Assembly: GCA_030323305.1 (NCBI GenBank)
Contig: CP106741.1
Span: 1,183,001-1,247,000 of the forward strand
DNA length: 64,000 nt
Direction: 5' to 3'
DNA from: Paenibacillus sp. CC-CFT747
GTDB lineage: Bacteria; Bacillota; Bacilli; Paenibacillales; NBRC-103111
The position numbers and the translations under genes are program-made. Shown here piece after piece: positions 42,553-52,533 of this stretch (the first letter of the stretch is position 1; every line of letters begins with the position of its first letter). A model generated the notes under the pieces. It saw only the letters and a list, made by a program, of their open reading frames with translations, searched no databases and was not told where the DNA came from.

Positions 42553-42999
42553 TCACTCGGGAGGGAGGGATCCAGCCGCCTCCATCCACCGGGTAACCAG
42601 GTCCCCCAGCTGTTTGCCCTTGGTCCTTATATCCTCCATATCCGAAAAAGACAGGATGGCCCGGTCGGGAGAGGCCCACTCCAAGAGACCGTACGGATCC
42701 TCAAGGAGAGGCCCATCTCCTACAGCCGCTCTTTTCTTGGCACCGCAATGAAAAATAAGCCGGAAAAAGCCTTTTCCCTGCAGGTTAAAGGTGATCCGGT
42801 CCTCTCCGTTCCAGCAGAAGCTCGGGGCGTTCCACTTGATATGCTCCGTTAACGGCGGACAGGCGTCCAGCACCAGGCGGCGGACCTCTTCGATTTCGGC
42901 CTTCATCGGATGTTCCAGACGTTCCATAAAATCGGCAGCCTCCTCGGCCCCCGTCCGCCTGCTGCTTTTGGCAGGTTTCGCTTCTGATTTTTGGGACAT
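42553..42999 (-). CDS. DUF1801 family protein
   Basis: 148 residues. A Lys/Ser-rich start, then ADFMERLEHPMKAEIEEVRRLVLDACPPLTEHIKWNAPSFCWNGEDRITFNLQGKG, typical of DUF1801 (YdhG-like; small soluble alpha/beta fold). The W-N-A-P-S-F segment is characteristic. No enzymatic role is established for the family. Starts ATG 42999 after AAAGGAGG; stands alone. Confidence 0.85.
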   Translation of the reverse strand: MSQKSEAKPAKSSRRTGAEEAADFMERLEHPMKAEIEEVRRLVLDACPPLTEHIKWNAPSFCWNGEDRITFNLQGKGFFRLIFHCGAKKRAAVGDGPLLEDPYGLLEWASPDRAILSFSDMEDIRTKGKQLGDLVTRWMEAAGSLPPE

Positions 43000-43116
43000 G
43001 GCTTCGGCCTCCTTTTCTTAACCTCATTAATCAAGAAATATCCATTTCATGGTAAACTGTACTTATTCCGGCTTAGCTGCTAAACAGACGATGGAATCCG
43101 GGAAAGGAGGAGAACC

Positions 43117-43513
43117 CTGAAGCAGAAAACCTTGCTGGCCGCCGCCACACATCCCTGCCTCACCGCCCTGCTGCTGGCCTTTCTATCGACCTATGCCGCT
43201 TTCCGGCTGGATACGGCGGCGGACCAAGGCCCACTCGTGCTGACTTCCGGTGAACCCTTAACGATCGGGCTGTTTCTTGCTGGCTATCCTTTATCCTCTT
43301 TATCTGCTGGCCTTATCCGTCCCTGCTCTTCTTATGGCTCCTTACCCCATCAGCAGAAAAACAAGGCTGCTGGTTTACTTGGCCGCCATCACCGCTGCCG
43401 GGTTAGGGATTCCCGCCGTTCCCGACCTTCTTGTCCCCCTTTTCCCGGCTTCGGCTTTGCTTTTTAATTTGGCGGATTCGCTCCGCATCTCCTTACTTAA
43501 CCAACCGAGGTGA
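43117..43513 (+). CDS. Membrane protein, unknown, frameshifted as read
   Basis: About 130 residues with four hydrophobic segments (LTALLLAFLSTYAAF; TIGLFLLAILYPLYLLALSV; RLLVYLAAITAAGLGI; LLVPLFPASALLFNLADS). GGAAAGGAGG lies six bases before a CTG at 43117, suggesting either a rare CTG start or a wrong base; TTG 43132 is the alternative. The frame shifts near 43280, where one pyrimidine seems missing. It ends 4 bp before the VanW gene, so the two are probably an operon. Function unknown. Confidence 0.55.
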
Positions 43514-43517
43514 CTTT

Positions 43518-44329
43518 ATGCCTGCAACCGGTAATCGTTCTGCCCTCCGAATGAAGCTGGGGTCTTCTATTTTCGCAGCAAGCGCAGGGCCAAGTGGCTT
43601 CTTTCCCGATCGGTTCGCTATGCCCGCTACCGCAGTGCAAGCCGGCTTCCTTACCAGGCGGCGTCCCACGAAACCCTTCTTCTCCGGAAGCTGGCCAACG
43701 TGGACATGTGGATGCAGCACAACAAGGTAAAAAATCTGTCGCTCGCCGCTCAGCGAATGGACGGACTGATTCTTAAGCCCGGCGAAACCTTCTCCTATTG
43801 GCGGACCATCGGCAAGCCTACCCGCAGCAAAGGGTATCTGGACGGGATGCTGCTGCAGAGCGGTCAGGTACGCTCGGGAGTGGGAGGAGGACTGTGCCAG
43901 CTCTCCAACCTCATCTACTGGATGACCCTGCACACTCCGCTTACCGTGACGGAACGCCACCGCCACAGCTATGATGTGTTCCCGGATTCCGGCCGCACCC
44001 AGCCGTTTGGCAGCGGGGCCACCTGCTATTACAATTACATCGACCTGCAGATCCGCAACGACACTGATACGGAGTACCAGCTGGGTGTACGGCTGACCGA
44101 CACCCATCTGACCGGGGAATGGCGCAGTGCCTCCCCGCCTCTTTACCGCTACGAAATCGTGGAGAAAAACCACCGGATGGCCCATGAATTCGGCGTCGGC
44201 TACGTGAGAAGCAACGAAATCTGGCGACGGGTGCAGAACCGCAGCGGAGATCTGCTGAGGGAAGAGCCCGTTACGTCAAACCGGGCCATCATGATGTATG
44301 ATCCTTCCCTGCCGCCTGCTGGGGAATAA
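43518..44329 (+). CDS. VanW family protein, frameshifted as read
   Basis: About 271 residues. The VanW core reads NLSLAAQRMDGLILKPGETFSYW, then RSKGYLDGMLLQSGQVRSGVGGGLCQLSNLIYWM (conserved GGGLCQ), and a beta-rich end with DTEYQLGVRLT. VanW occurs in some vancomycin-resistance clusters, but lone copies like this are common and of unknown role in cell-envelope biology. The break at 43559-43562 (GGGG should be five) joins KLGVFYFRSKRRAKWLL. ATG 43518 follows GAGGTGA. Confidence 0.85.
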
Positions 44330-44397
44330 AGCAAAACGGCAGGATGCCAAAAGGCCGCTGTGGTTTCTTTATGCTGGGCAGGCAGGGGCGGGCTATG

Positions 44398-44997
44398 CTA
44401 GCCTTGGGTAAGGCCGCCGTGCCTTACCCTCCAAGCTACGGATAAGCTACTCCCCTTCTCCTGCAGAGCCCGGGCCATCTCGCTAAGCTTCCGGACCGTA
44501 TTCCAGTTGCGGGTCGTCGAGATCTTCCCCAGCTTCTGCATGGCGGCAGCCAGCTTGGAATCCACAATACGCCGGCGGAAAAGAAAATAAATCTCGCGTC
44601 CGCTGACGGTATACTCGTCATCCCCCCGGTCGCAATTCGCCAATAGGGAGACGGCCTTCGATGCCGCCTCTTCCGTCAGACACGTCAGATGGATGCTGTC
44701 CACCTCCCCGAGGGGGACCTCCGCATATGGGCATTCCGCGATAATCCTCTCCCATTCCTCCGCCGTTCGCAGAACGACCGTAATGGTCAAGCCGAAGGCC
44801 GTATGGATGATCTCCTCGATCCGCTCCCGTAGGACGTCAGCGCTTAATTCCGAGCGGAACAAAATGTTACCGCTCTGGATATACGTCTGAACGTCGGTTA
44901 GGCCCGCTTCCTCCAGCACCTTCCTAAGCTCGGCCATCTTGATCTTGTTATGTCCGCTTACGTTAATGCCCCTTAACAGGGCTATGTAGATGCTCAT
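44398..44997 (-). CDS. DUF1697 family protein
   Basis: 199 residues. The opening MSIYIALLRGINVSGHNKIKMAELRKVLEEAGL and the later VQTYIQSGNILFRSE are signatures of DUF1697, a small cytoplasmic family of unknown role. ATG 44997 is favoured over longer starts since GAGGAACGG lies upstream. Stands alone, opposite in direction to VanW. Confidence 0.88.
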   Translation of the reverse strand: MSIYIALLRGINVSGHNKIKMAELRKVLEEAGLTDVQTYIQSGNILFRSELSADVLRERIEEIIHTAFGLTITVVLRTAEEWERIIAECPYAEVPLGEVDSIHLTCLTEEAASKAVSLLANCDRGDDEYTVSGREIYFLFRRRIVDSKLAAAMQKLGKISTTRNWNTVRKLSEMARALQEKGSSLSVAWRVRHGGLTQG

Positions 44998-45082
44998 CCG
45001 TTCCTCGTCTCCTTGCCGCTCTCTCTTCAGAGGGTTTTCCTTATTATACCAACAATCCCGACAGGAGCCTATGAAAAGGAAC

Positions 45083-45119
45083 GGCACCGCCTCGACCGGG
45101 TGGCCGATGAGGCGGTGCC
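45083..45119 (-). terminator. Terminator downstream of the ECF sigma gene
   Basis: GGCACCGCCTC (45083-45093) pairs with GAGGCGGTGCC (45109-45119), an 11-bp stem; the minus strand continues GTTCCTTTT. Confidence 0.7.
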
Positions 45120-45231
45120 ATTCTTAGCTTGGGCAGATTAGCTCCTACAGACCGTTTGGGAAAAGCCGGATTTCCAAGCAGGCCGCCCGCCCCCAAAACC
45201 ATGCTCCGTACAGGGCTCCCAAAGAACGGCC

Positions 45232-46472
45232 TCACAGCCCGTTCATCCGCTCCTGCAGGAAACGGCGCACGGAAGGATCCGTGCTGAGCCCGGCCGCGCG
45301 GCTGTACGCTTCCCGGGCCTCCTCCAGGCGCCCCACCCGGCCGTACAGATGCGCGGCGAGCGCCCAGAACGGCTGGTAGCATCGGACCGCCTCCTGGGGA
45401 AGTTCGCCGAGGAGCGAAAGGCCCGCCTGTGCTCCCTGGGCTTCCGCCAAGGCCGCCGCCCGGCCGACCTGGGCACCCAGAGTCGGGGCCAACCGCTCGA
45501 GCCCCTCGTACAGCAGGGCAATGTCCTCCCAGGCTGTCTCTCCGGTCATGGACCGATGGGCATGGACGGACTGAATGGCCGCTTCGAGCTGAAAGCGCCC
45601 CATCCTTCCCGTGCGGGCTGCCAAGCCCAAGTGATGCTCCGCTTCCCCTATCTCATCCGCCGACCATAACGTGACATCCTGCTCTGAAAGGGGAATATAC
45701 CTCCCCTTCGCGTCACGTCTGGCCGCCCGGCGGGCCTCGAGGTGGAGCATCAAGGCGAGAAGCCCCTGCGCCTCCGGCTCCCCGGGCAGGAAGCGGACCA
45801 GCAGCCGCCCGAGGTGGATCGCCTCGGCGGCCAAGTCCCGGCGGCGCGGGTCCGCTCCGGCGGCCTCCTCCCACCCGCTTCCGAAAGCGGCATAGACGGC
45901 CTCGAGCACCGCTTCGAGACGCCCGGGCCATTCCGCCTTCTCCGGCATCTCGAAGTGGAGGGAGCGGCGCGCAGCTTGGCCTTCGCCCGGGAGAGGCGCT
46001 GCCCCATGGTCGCCGGCTTCACGACGAAGGCGGAGGCGATGCGGGCGGCGTCGACCCCGAGCACGGTCTGCAGCAGGAGCGGCGTCCGGATGCCCGGGTC
46101 GAGCTCGGGATGGGCGCAGAGAAACAGCATCCTAAGCCGCTCGTCTCCGATCTCCGCTTCCTCCCATTCCGCCTCCGGCGACGCCCCTTCCTCCGCCTGG
46201 GCCAGCAGCTCCGGCACCGCCTTGGCCTGCACGCGGGCGCGGCGGGCCCCGTCGACCAGCCGGCGGCGGGCCGCTGTCAAGAGCCAGGCCTCCGGCTTGT
46301 CCGGCACGCCTTGGCGGGGCCACGTCTCGCACGCGGCCAGAAAGGCGTCCGCCAGCGCGTCCTCCGCCGCCGCCACATCGCGCCAACGCACCGCCAGGTA
46401 CGCCACCAGCCGGCCGTGACTATCCCGGACGGCCTGCTCTACCGTGGCGTAGGCCTTCGCCGTGCCCGTCAT
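45232..46472 (-). CDS. ECF sigma factor with C-terminal extension (SigJ-like), frameshifted as read
   Basis: About 413 residues. Region 2 (AVRDSHGRLVAYLAVRWRDVAAAEDALADAFLAACETWP), region 4 (TVLGVDAARIASAFVVKPATMGQRLSRAKAKL), then a long helical domain typical of this sigma group (LLVRFLPGEPEAQGLLALMLHLEARRAARRD). The break near 45965 needs one base to join the two halves (the later half starts FEMPEKAEWPG). ATG 46472 overlaps the YCII stop by 4 bp. This sigma type is routinely paired with a YCII/DGPF protein. Confidence 0.88.
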
Positions 46473-46822
46473 CGGACCGGCGGCAGGTTCGGCCGAACTT
46501 CTACGGCGTTGTTCGGGCAGCGGGCGGCCCACTCCAAGGCCGTTTCCATATCCAGCACGTCGATCACGAAGAAGCCGCCCAGCTGCTCCTTCGTTTCGGT
46601 GATCGGCCCGTCCTGAACGACCATTTTGCCGTCCCGGCGTCTTAAGCTGGTCGCCGCCTCCGGCGGGTAGAGCCCGGACGAGCTGACCACGACGCCGGAT
46701 TCCCGCAGGGCTTTGACATAATGGGTCCACCCCGCCAAATACTCCTCCTTCTTCTCCGGGTCCTGGCGCTGGGCGAACTCCTCCTGGCTTTCATAGAACA
46801 AAACGGTGTAATGCATGGCCAT
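46469..46822 (-). CDS. YCII/DGPF domain protein
   Basis: 117 residues: MHYTVLFYESQEEFAQRQD..., with the family motif DGPITETKEQLGGFFVIDV (DGP..E.KE) and the ending WAARCPNNAVEVRPNLPPV. The ferredoxin-like YCII fold is common beside ECF sigma genes of this group, where it may act as a regulatory partner; the reaction, if any, is unknown. The stop overlaps the sigma start (ATGA). Confidence 0.9.
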   Translation of the reverse strand: MAMHYTVLFYESQEEFAQRQDPEKKEEYLAGWTHYVKALRESGVVVSSSGLYPPEAATSLRRRDGKMVVQDGPITETKEQLGGFFVIDVLDMETALEWAARCPNNAVEVRPNLPPVR

Positions 46823-46939
46823 CTCTCCTCTTAAACAATGGTTGAGCTTGAGCTCTACCCTAAAGACGTTTTGCCTCCGGTCATTTCGACATCTCCGGAA
46901 ATTTTTTTATTAGAAAATTTCCGTTATGCGTCCATTCTA

Positions 46940-47836
46940 TCATTTTCCATCGGAGGGCAAGGAGACTTTCACCACACGGTTTTCCAGAAGAAGTGCCCGG
47001 ATTTCCTTCCTCAGCTTTTTGCGGAACCGGTTCCAGGTTCTCGTACGGGCCGACAGCCTTTCCGGACGCAGGCGCTCCACGGTCTCCAGCCACACCCGCC
47101 GGTCGTTAATGGCCCCGAGCTCATCCTGAATGCCTTGGAACCGCTTCTCCCAGCGTTGGAATTTGCCGTCCAGGGCAAAGGACGCCGACGCCGCCATATA
47201 CCGGATTTCTTTGGCCGCGATCCGCAGGTCGTGCAGGGCGTCGAACGCCTCGGCGGATTCCATTCCGGCTTCCCGGCACTGCTCCCGGTAAACCCGCTTC
47301 TTCTGCTCGTAAGCCTCCCCCAACTCCCCCATGATTCGGTCGGCCTGTACCTTGTCCAGGAGCTCTTCCAGGTCCTCCTTCAACCACCGTTCCCATCGCG
47401 AATGCTCCTCCGTCTCGGGAAAATCCCGCATTTCCTTGGCCAGACGGGCCCGGGAGGTTTTCCGTTTCTTCCTCTGCATCCTAACGACGGCCTTCAGCAG
47501 CCGGGCCTGCTTCTTGTGCCCCGCTTTCTTCTGCCGTTTCCGCCTCTCTTCGAAGGCATCGATCAGAACATCGGCATCCCGGACCTTGCCGAGCCTTTTC
47601 ATCCCTTTCCGGTAGTAGGCCGCCAGTCCCGTCCGGTTATCCGGATCCAGCTGCTTCAGCAGCGTCAGAAGCTTGCGTCCGTTCACCCTCGCCTTATGAA
47701 TGGGCTTGCTGTCACCATCCTTCAGGGCCCGCATCAGGTGGAACTCGAATTCCTCATGAAACCCGGCCAGTACGGCTTGCCATTGAGCCAGGTCTGAAGC
47801 CGGCTGGTCCTTCGGTAAAGCTTGTTGGGCAGACAT
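46940..47836 (-). CDS. CHAD domain protein
   Basis: 298 residues, almost all alpha-helical and strongly basic. His-rich conserved patches: EFEFHLMRALKDGDSKPIHKARVNGRKLLTLL and ALHDLRIAAKEIRYMAAS, the two halves of the CHAD fold that binds polyphosphate through Lys/Arg/His. There is no CYTH partner domain. ATG 47836 follows GGAGGGGATGCTCC; longer starts lack support. Association with polyphosphate granules is inferred from the family. Confidence 0.85.
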   Translation of the reverse strand: MSAQQALPKDQPASDLAQWQAVLAGFHEEFEFHLMRALKDGDSKPIHKARVNGRKLLTLLKQLDPDNRTGLAAYYRKGMKRLGKVRDADVLIDAFEERRKRQKKAGHKKQARLLKAVVRMQRKKRKTSRARLAKEMRDFPETEEHSRWERWLKEDLEELLDKVQADRIMGELGEAYEQKKRVYREQCREAGMESAEAFDALHDLRIAAKEIRYMAASASFALDGKFQRWEKRFQGIQDELGAINDRRVWLETVERLRPERLSARTRTWNRFRKKLRKEIRALLLENRVVKVSLPSDGK

Positions 47837-47914
47837 GGAGCATCCCCTCCTACCATACCTTACGCCACCCGGGGCAGGGATAAACAGCCGGCGCCCCCAG
47901 CTTCCCCCTTCACG

Positions 47915-47940
47915 CAAAAAAAGGACCCCAAAAGGTCCTT
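47915..47940 (-). terminator. Terminator of azoreductase gene
   Basis: On the minus strand AAGGACC...GGTCCTT is followed by seven T residues, 30 bp past the stop. Confidence 0.85.
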
Positions 47941-47969
47941 ACCAGAATTCATTGGAATTTCTTGCCGCA

Positions 47970-48605
47970 TTAGAAGCGCTTAGCGGCTTCCTTGGCTTTC
48001 TCAATGGCATTGGCCTTGATGGCCTCCGCCTGATCCGGGCGGGCGCCTGCGCCTTCCACAAAGATGCCTTCGAAGGACGGCACGCCGTGGAACTTCATGA
48101 TTTTGTCCAGGTAGCTGTGGCCGAATTCAAACGCCTGCATAGGCCCTTCGGAATAAATTCCACCGCTTGCCTGAATGTGCAGAGCTTTCTTGTCGGTCAG
48201 GAGGCCCACCGGCCCATTTTCGGTGTATTTGAACGATTTGCCTGCAACGCACACCGCGTCGACATAGGCTTTCATTACCGGAGGGAACGAGAAGTTCCAC
48301 ATCGGGGTGACGAACACATATTTGTCGGCCGCCACATACTGGTCCACCAGCTCGCCGAGGCGCTTAACCTTGGCCTTCTCATTGTCGGTCAGCTCGGCGT
48401 AATCGGTTCCCGACGCCAGCTTGCCCCAGCCGCTGAATACGTCCGCATCGATCTGCGGAATGTCCGTTCTATACAGGTCCAGGTGGATGACTTCGTCCCC
48501 CGGATTCGCTTCGCGGTACTCTTCAATGAAGGCTTTGCCCACGGCTAGCGAGGACGAAACCGAGTGATCGTGCGGATGGGCGGTTATGTACAAAACCGTT
48601 GCCAT
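47970..48605 (-). CDS. azoR: FMN-dependent NADH-azoreductase
   Basis: Flavodoxin-like quinone/azo reductase, 211 residues, that detoxifies quinones and electrophiles using NADH and FMN. The FMN loop is [21 protein letters not shown], and [21 protein letters not shown] is the second signature (PMWN). ATG 48605 follows AGAAGGGAAG; the TTG at 48614 is an unlikely start. Upstream lies AT-rich DNA with AAGTA-N17-TACTT, possibly an operator of a redox-sensing MarR/DUF24 type regulator as for B. subtilis azoR1/azoR2. Confidence 0.92.
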   Translation of the reverse strand: MATVLYITAHPHDHSVSSSLAVGKAFIEEYREANPGDEVIHLDLYRTDIPQIDADVFSGWGKLASGTDYAELTDNEKAKVKRLGELVDQYVAADKYVFVTPMWNFSFPPVMKAYVDAVCVAGKSFKYTENGPVGLLTDKKALHIQASGGIYSEGPMQAFEFGHSYLDKIMKFHGVPSFEGIFVEGAGARPDQAEAIKANAIEKAKEAAKRF

Positions 48606-48760
48606 AATTAACAACTTCCCTTCTTAATTAAAATGGAGTACGCCTCATTATAACTTATTTTAAGTATGTTTTAAATATATATTTACTTACTTTTTGTTAA
48701 AAAATAATTTTTCTTGTACCGGCAGCCGAAAAAGCGGTGATTGGCGTGAGATCGCCTCAC

Positions 48761-49683
48761 TTATATGGAAAAATCCTCCACGGCGGCAGACCGGCGCCGC
48801 TTCATCGCCCGCTGGGTCAGGTATACGCCGCTTACGATCAGGACCACCCCGGCGATATGGTACAGATGGAAGGTCTCCCCGTAAACAGTGTGGCAAAAAG
48901 CGCCGCAAACAGAGGGATCAGGTTAAGAAAGCCCGCACACCGTTGCGGCCCGATAAGCTCGATCGCCCGGTTCCACGAAAGGAATGCGGCGAGGGAAGCG
49001 AATACCGCGATGTACAGCACCCCGGCGATAAGCCCGGGGCTCCAGTCGATCGCAGGAGTCTTGACCGCAAGCTCCACAGCGGAGAGCGGAAGCAGGATCA
49101 GCAGGGCGGCCGCCATCTGCACCAGCAGAAAAACGCTCGCGGGGAACCGGCCCCCTTCCTTCTTCATGACCACCGAGTACAGCGACCAGCAAAAGACCGC
49201 CGCGAGCATCCACAGATCTCCTTGGTTAAAGGACAGATGAAGGAGGGTCGTCAGGCTGCCGCGTCCGATGATCCACATGACCCCAAAGAGCGAGAGCAGA
49301 ATGCCCGGCCCCGCCGCCCACGCGATCCGTTCCTTCAGCAGGAAGGACGACAGGATGATGACGAGGATCGGGGTGGCGGCGTTCATTAGCGAGGCGTTGA
49401 TCGACCCGGTATACTGGACGGCGACGTACGTAAGGGTATTGAAGCCGGCCACCCCGGTAAGAGAGACGAAGGCCACCGTTCTCCAGCGGCTGAGGAAGGA
49501 ACGGCGCAGCCTCCACGCCTCCCGGCCATAGAGGGGAAGGAGGCACAGAAAGGCGATGCTCCAGCGCAGAGCCGCCAGGGTGAGCGGAGGTATATGCGCG
49601 ACCAGGGCCTTCCCCACGACAAAATTGCCGCCCCAGAAACAGGCGGCCAGGACAAGCAGAACATAAGCCGACGAACGGATCAT
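48761..49683 (-). CDS. EamA family (drug/metabolite) transporter, frameshifted as read
   Basis: About 307 residues with ten helices in two five-helix halves, the standard EamA repeat (LAACFWGGNFVVGKALVAHIPP in half 1; GDLWMLAAVFCWSLYSVVMKK and SWNRAIELIGPQRCAGFLNLIPLFAALFATLF in half 2). Exports an unknown metabolite. The break is at 48878-48881, where CCCC on the + strand should be five; correction gives TGETFHLYHIAGVVLIV and a stop at 48761. Confidence 0.9.
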
Positions 49684-49852
49684 GGCATCCGGCTCCTTTT
49701 GCGAAGTGTTCTTTCAGTATACGCCAAGAAAACCGGCGGGGCATCCCTTTGGCTTCCGGCCCGGGGGACCGGGCGGGCGTGGAGCGGCCAAGACTGCTTC
49801 ATCTAACCGCGGACCGCCCACTGCCGCATCCCTCAGAAGGCCCTCCTGCTCC

Positions 49853-50920
49853 TCAGCCCCTCGGATCGGAGGCAAGGATGGCGTACATGACATGATCTTC
49901 CCATTTTCCGTTGATTTTCACGTTCTGGCGGGCCAGGCCTTCCTTCTGAAACCCAGCCTTCTCAAGAACCCGGAGGGACCCGGGATTGCTCGGCTTCGCC
50001 CCGGCCTCTATGCGGTGAAGGCCCGCCTCCCGAAAAGCAAAATCCAGGACTTGGGAGACCGCCTCGGTCATCAGGCCTTTTCCGTTGTGGCGCTCATCGA
50101 GGCAGTAGCCGAGAAAGGCCCGCTGCAGTGCTCCCCGCATGATCTCGAACAGCGAGATTTCCCCGATCAGCTCCTCCGTCTCCAAAAGAAAGATACCGAA
50201 GGCATACCGGCTGCCTTCCATTCTCGCTTTCTCAGAGTTCCGGATGATCTCTTCCTGCTTCCCCAGCGTATAGAAGAGCTCGTGACGGACCGGCACCACC
50301 TGCTCGAAAAGCTCCCGGTTCCGCACCATAAGCTCGAGCAGAGCCGGGGCATCCTTCATGACCAGCGGCCGCAGGAACACACGGGAAGCCTCCCCGCCCG
50401 GCCCATGACAGGATGCTAGCGGGGCCGTCTGACGGGAAGAGAGCTCGACCGCCATGACAAGGGAGGCACCGCTGCGGGTCACCTCCCGAAACCCGTGCCG
50501 CTCGTAGAGCCGGAGGGCCGGGTTCCGGGAATCCACGCTCAGCGAGACGGCAGCGAAGCCGCGAGCCGAGGCCTCCGCCAGCAGAGTCTCCAACAGAAGC
50601 GACCCTACCCCGCAGCCGCGGTTTTCCGGCCTTACCGCCATCCCGAGCTCGGGGGTGTCGTCATCCACATAGCCGTACCCCCTGCTGCCCTCCTGTAACA
50701 GCCGGCAGGTGATGGAGCCGATCCGCTCCCCTGCTCATCCAAGGCCACGAAGCCGAAATCGCCCGGCCTCCCCCAATTCTGCACATATTGGGCAATGGAA
50801 GGGTAACGAAGGATGTCGCGGCCAGGGGGGCTCTCCTTCCGGGACATGAATCGATTGGTACAGCATTTCCCACAGAAACGGGATATCCATTTCGTTAACG
50901 GGTCTAATGGTAAAGGGCAT
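49853..50920 (-). CDS. Tandem-GNAT acetyltransferase, frameshifted as read
   Basis: About 355 residues with two GNAT domains in one chain. Domain 1: MPFTIRPVNEMDIPFLWEML through ELGMAVRPENRGCGVGSLLL (acetyl-CoA loop RGCGVG). Domain 2 is RimJ-like: VFLRPLVMKDAPALLELM, YCLDERHNGKGLMTEAV (loop HNGKGL) and HRIEAGAKPSNPGSLRVLEK. One break at 50728-50731 (CCCC on + should be five). The second, at 50825-50830, needs one C less, not more, so it is the one over-call in this window. The linking segment between domains is in frame, so the fusion is real. Confidence 0.82.
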
Positions 50921-51321
50921 AACGCATCCCCTGTCTCTAAAGTATTGGATATGGAAACCGAATCGAATGGTACCATACTTACGGTTCGAAGACCAGGCAT
51001 TCAGGCGGAATACGGCGGGCTAGGCCGGCTTGGTTAGTCTAGCAGGGCAGCCGCTGCCGGCCCTGCTTGACCAATCTAACAGCACGGCTTCACCACCCTC
51101 TATCTCGCGTACCGCAGGATCGGCTGTGCCCGTTGGTCCTGCAGGACAACTGCTCGGTTCGGCAAGCTTAGACTTTTGCAAAGCTGCAGTGCGGATCGAA
51201 CAAGCTGGCCACTATATGGAGTTCCAGCGTCGGCTCCAAATCGGCCGTTCGCGGAGCCTCAGCGAGGAGCCGACACGGCTTGGCCAATTGCAGAACAGCG
51301 GCCCGGGCCGGTCTTCTCGGC
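50921..51321. other. Intergenic region
   Basis: No gene supported in 401 bp. A weak hairpin GCAGGGC/GCCCTGC lies at about 51042-51066. It leads into repeat copy C and, with that copy and the 9-bp repeats, makes up the gap to 51627. Confidence 0.4.
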
Positions 51322-51504
51322 TAACGAACCCACATACGCTTATTAGCCTGAAAAAAGGCGATTTGTAAATCTAACGAACCTTGATGTCGTTAAACGGCCT
51401 TTCCCTCGTAAAAAGGAGGGGAAAATCAAGAAATAACGACTCTGGGATTCGTTAGAATTTTTGTTGGCCCAATAAGGAACGAATAGCGATTACATGATTC
51501 GTTA
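51322..51504. repeat. Dispersed tetrameric box element, copy C
   Basis: Boxes TAACGAACC (51322), TAACGAACC (51372), GATTCGTTA (51446), GATTCGTTA (51496); spacing 50, 74, 50. CGCTTATTAGCC after box 1 mirrors GGCCCAATAAG before box 4. It lies between two same-direction genes, 3' of the methyltransferase gene and 5' of the GNAT gene. Confidence 0.9.
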
Positions 51505-51583
51505 GCTCCACTTGCTCCGTTTGCTCCGCTAGCTCCGCTAGCTCAACTAGCTCCATTAGCTCCACTTGCTCCATTAGCTTCGA
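51503..51583. repeat. 9-bp tandem repeat, nine units
   Basis: Nine consecutive units of the form T(A/T)GCTCC(A/G)N (for example TAGCTCCAC, TTGCTCCGT, TAGCTCCGC). They start within the last base of copy C's box 4 and run up to the methyltransferase 3' end. Confidence 0.75.
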
Positions 51584-51627
51584 TACCTCTTTTGTTCCGC
51601 TAACCACGTAAACTCCGTGTGCAGGCT

Positions 51628-52325
51628 CTACCCCAAGCTGCCTGACCATACTCCGGTCCACGAAGGAACCACCGGGCTGTCCCAAGCCTCGATTTTATCC
51701 CGAAGGGCCTCTCCAAAAAATCCCCGGCCAGCCGCTTGGCCTGCTCCTTATCCTCGAAGCGGAACCCGGTGTACAGCACTTGGGGAGCAAGCCCCCAGTC
51801 GTGCTCCAGCCGGCGGAAGTAGGCTTCGAGGAAGTGCGGAGCGGCCGGTGCCTCTACCCCGGTGCCGAGCGTCTCTAAGATGATAACCCGTCCGACCGGC
51901 CGCAGCACCCTTCTAAGCTCGCCGTACAGGTGATCCAGGTTCCGCTTCGCATCGGGATTGCCCGAGCCGCACAGGTAGCAGAGGCTCCAGCCCGCCATCA
52001 CGACGTCCAGGGACCGGTCTTCAAGAGGCAGGGGCTGCCTCAAGTCCGCGACCCTCGTCGTCCAGTGGCGGAGACCGGCTTTTTCCAGCTTGACCGCCGC
52101 CGCCTTCAGCATGTCCGCCGCAAAATCCACAGCCGTCACTGACCGGACCTTCGGAGCCGCGAGACAAGTGAGCCTCCCCGTTCCCGCCCCCAGGTCTGCG
52201 ATATCTTTTCCTTCCAGGTCAAGCCCCGCCATATACCGGGCCAGCTCCCCTTCGCAATCCTCATAAGCGATCAGCTCATCATACCGAGCCGATACCGACT
52301 CGTAAATATCATCGCGGTTTAGCAC
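51628..52325 (-). CDS. SAM-dependent class I methyltransferase, frameshifted as read
   Basis: About 233 residues. Motif I is IADLGAGTGRLTCLAA (SAM-binding GxGxG), post-I is AVDFAADML, motif II is VVMAGWSLCYLCGSG. The fold is the methyltransferase-11/25 type. Substrate not predictable. The break at 51714-51719 (AAAAAA on + should be seven) gives the usual ending EALRDKIEAWDSPVVPSWTG and a stop at 51628. The frame that continues to 51452 through MEL-type repeats is read out of frame and not real. Confidence 0.85.
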
Positions 52326-52402
52326 CCAGCTTCACTCCCTTTTTCTGTTGGTAACCGTTCCTTCGCTTTTTTCTATCCCCAACCTTGGATCGTCCACTAA
52401 CA

Positions 52403-52502
52403 ATATCCACAGGGTTATCCACATAATCAACACTTTATAAACAGGCGTTGTGCATAGCTTTCAGGGGTTTCGTAAACATATCCACAACTCCCTGTATCCA
52501 CA
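52403..52502. other. Cluster of DnaA-box-like sites
   Basis: Four 9-mers in one direction: ATATCCACA (52403), TTATCCACA (52415, perfect consensus), ATATCCACA (52478), GTATCCACA (52494), in an AT-rich intergenic stretch of about 200 bp between the methyltransferase and a possible small gene. No dnaA, dnaN or origin AT-rich DUE array is present, so this is not claimed as oriC. Confidence 0.45.
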
Positions 52503-52533
52503 ACCGGACCCGATTCGGATGTCCCCTGCCCTC

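Noticed and set aside
51452..51685. Minus-strand frame with MEL/VEL repeats
   Set aside because: It is the wrong frame after the methyltransferase break and runs through a 9-bp repeat.
52403..52502. Chromosome origin
   Set aside because: No dnaA/dnaN, no full box array and no clear AT-rich unwinding element.
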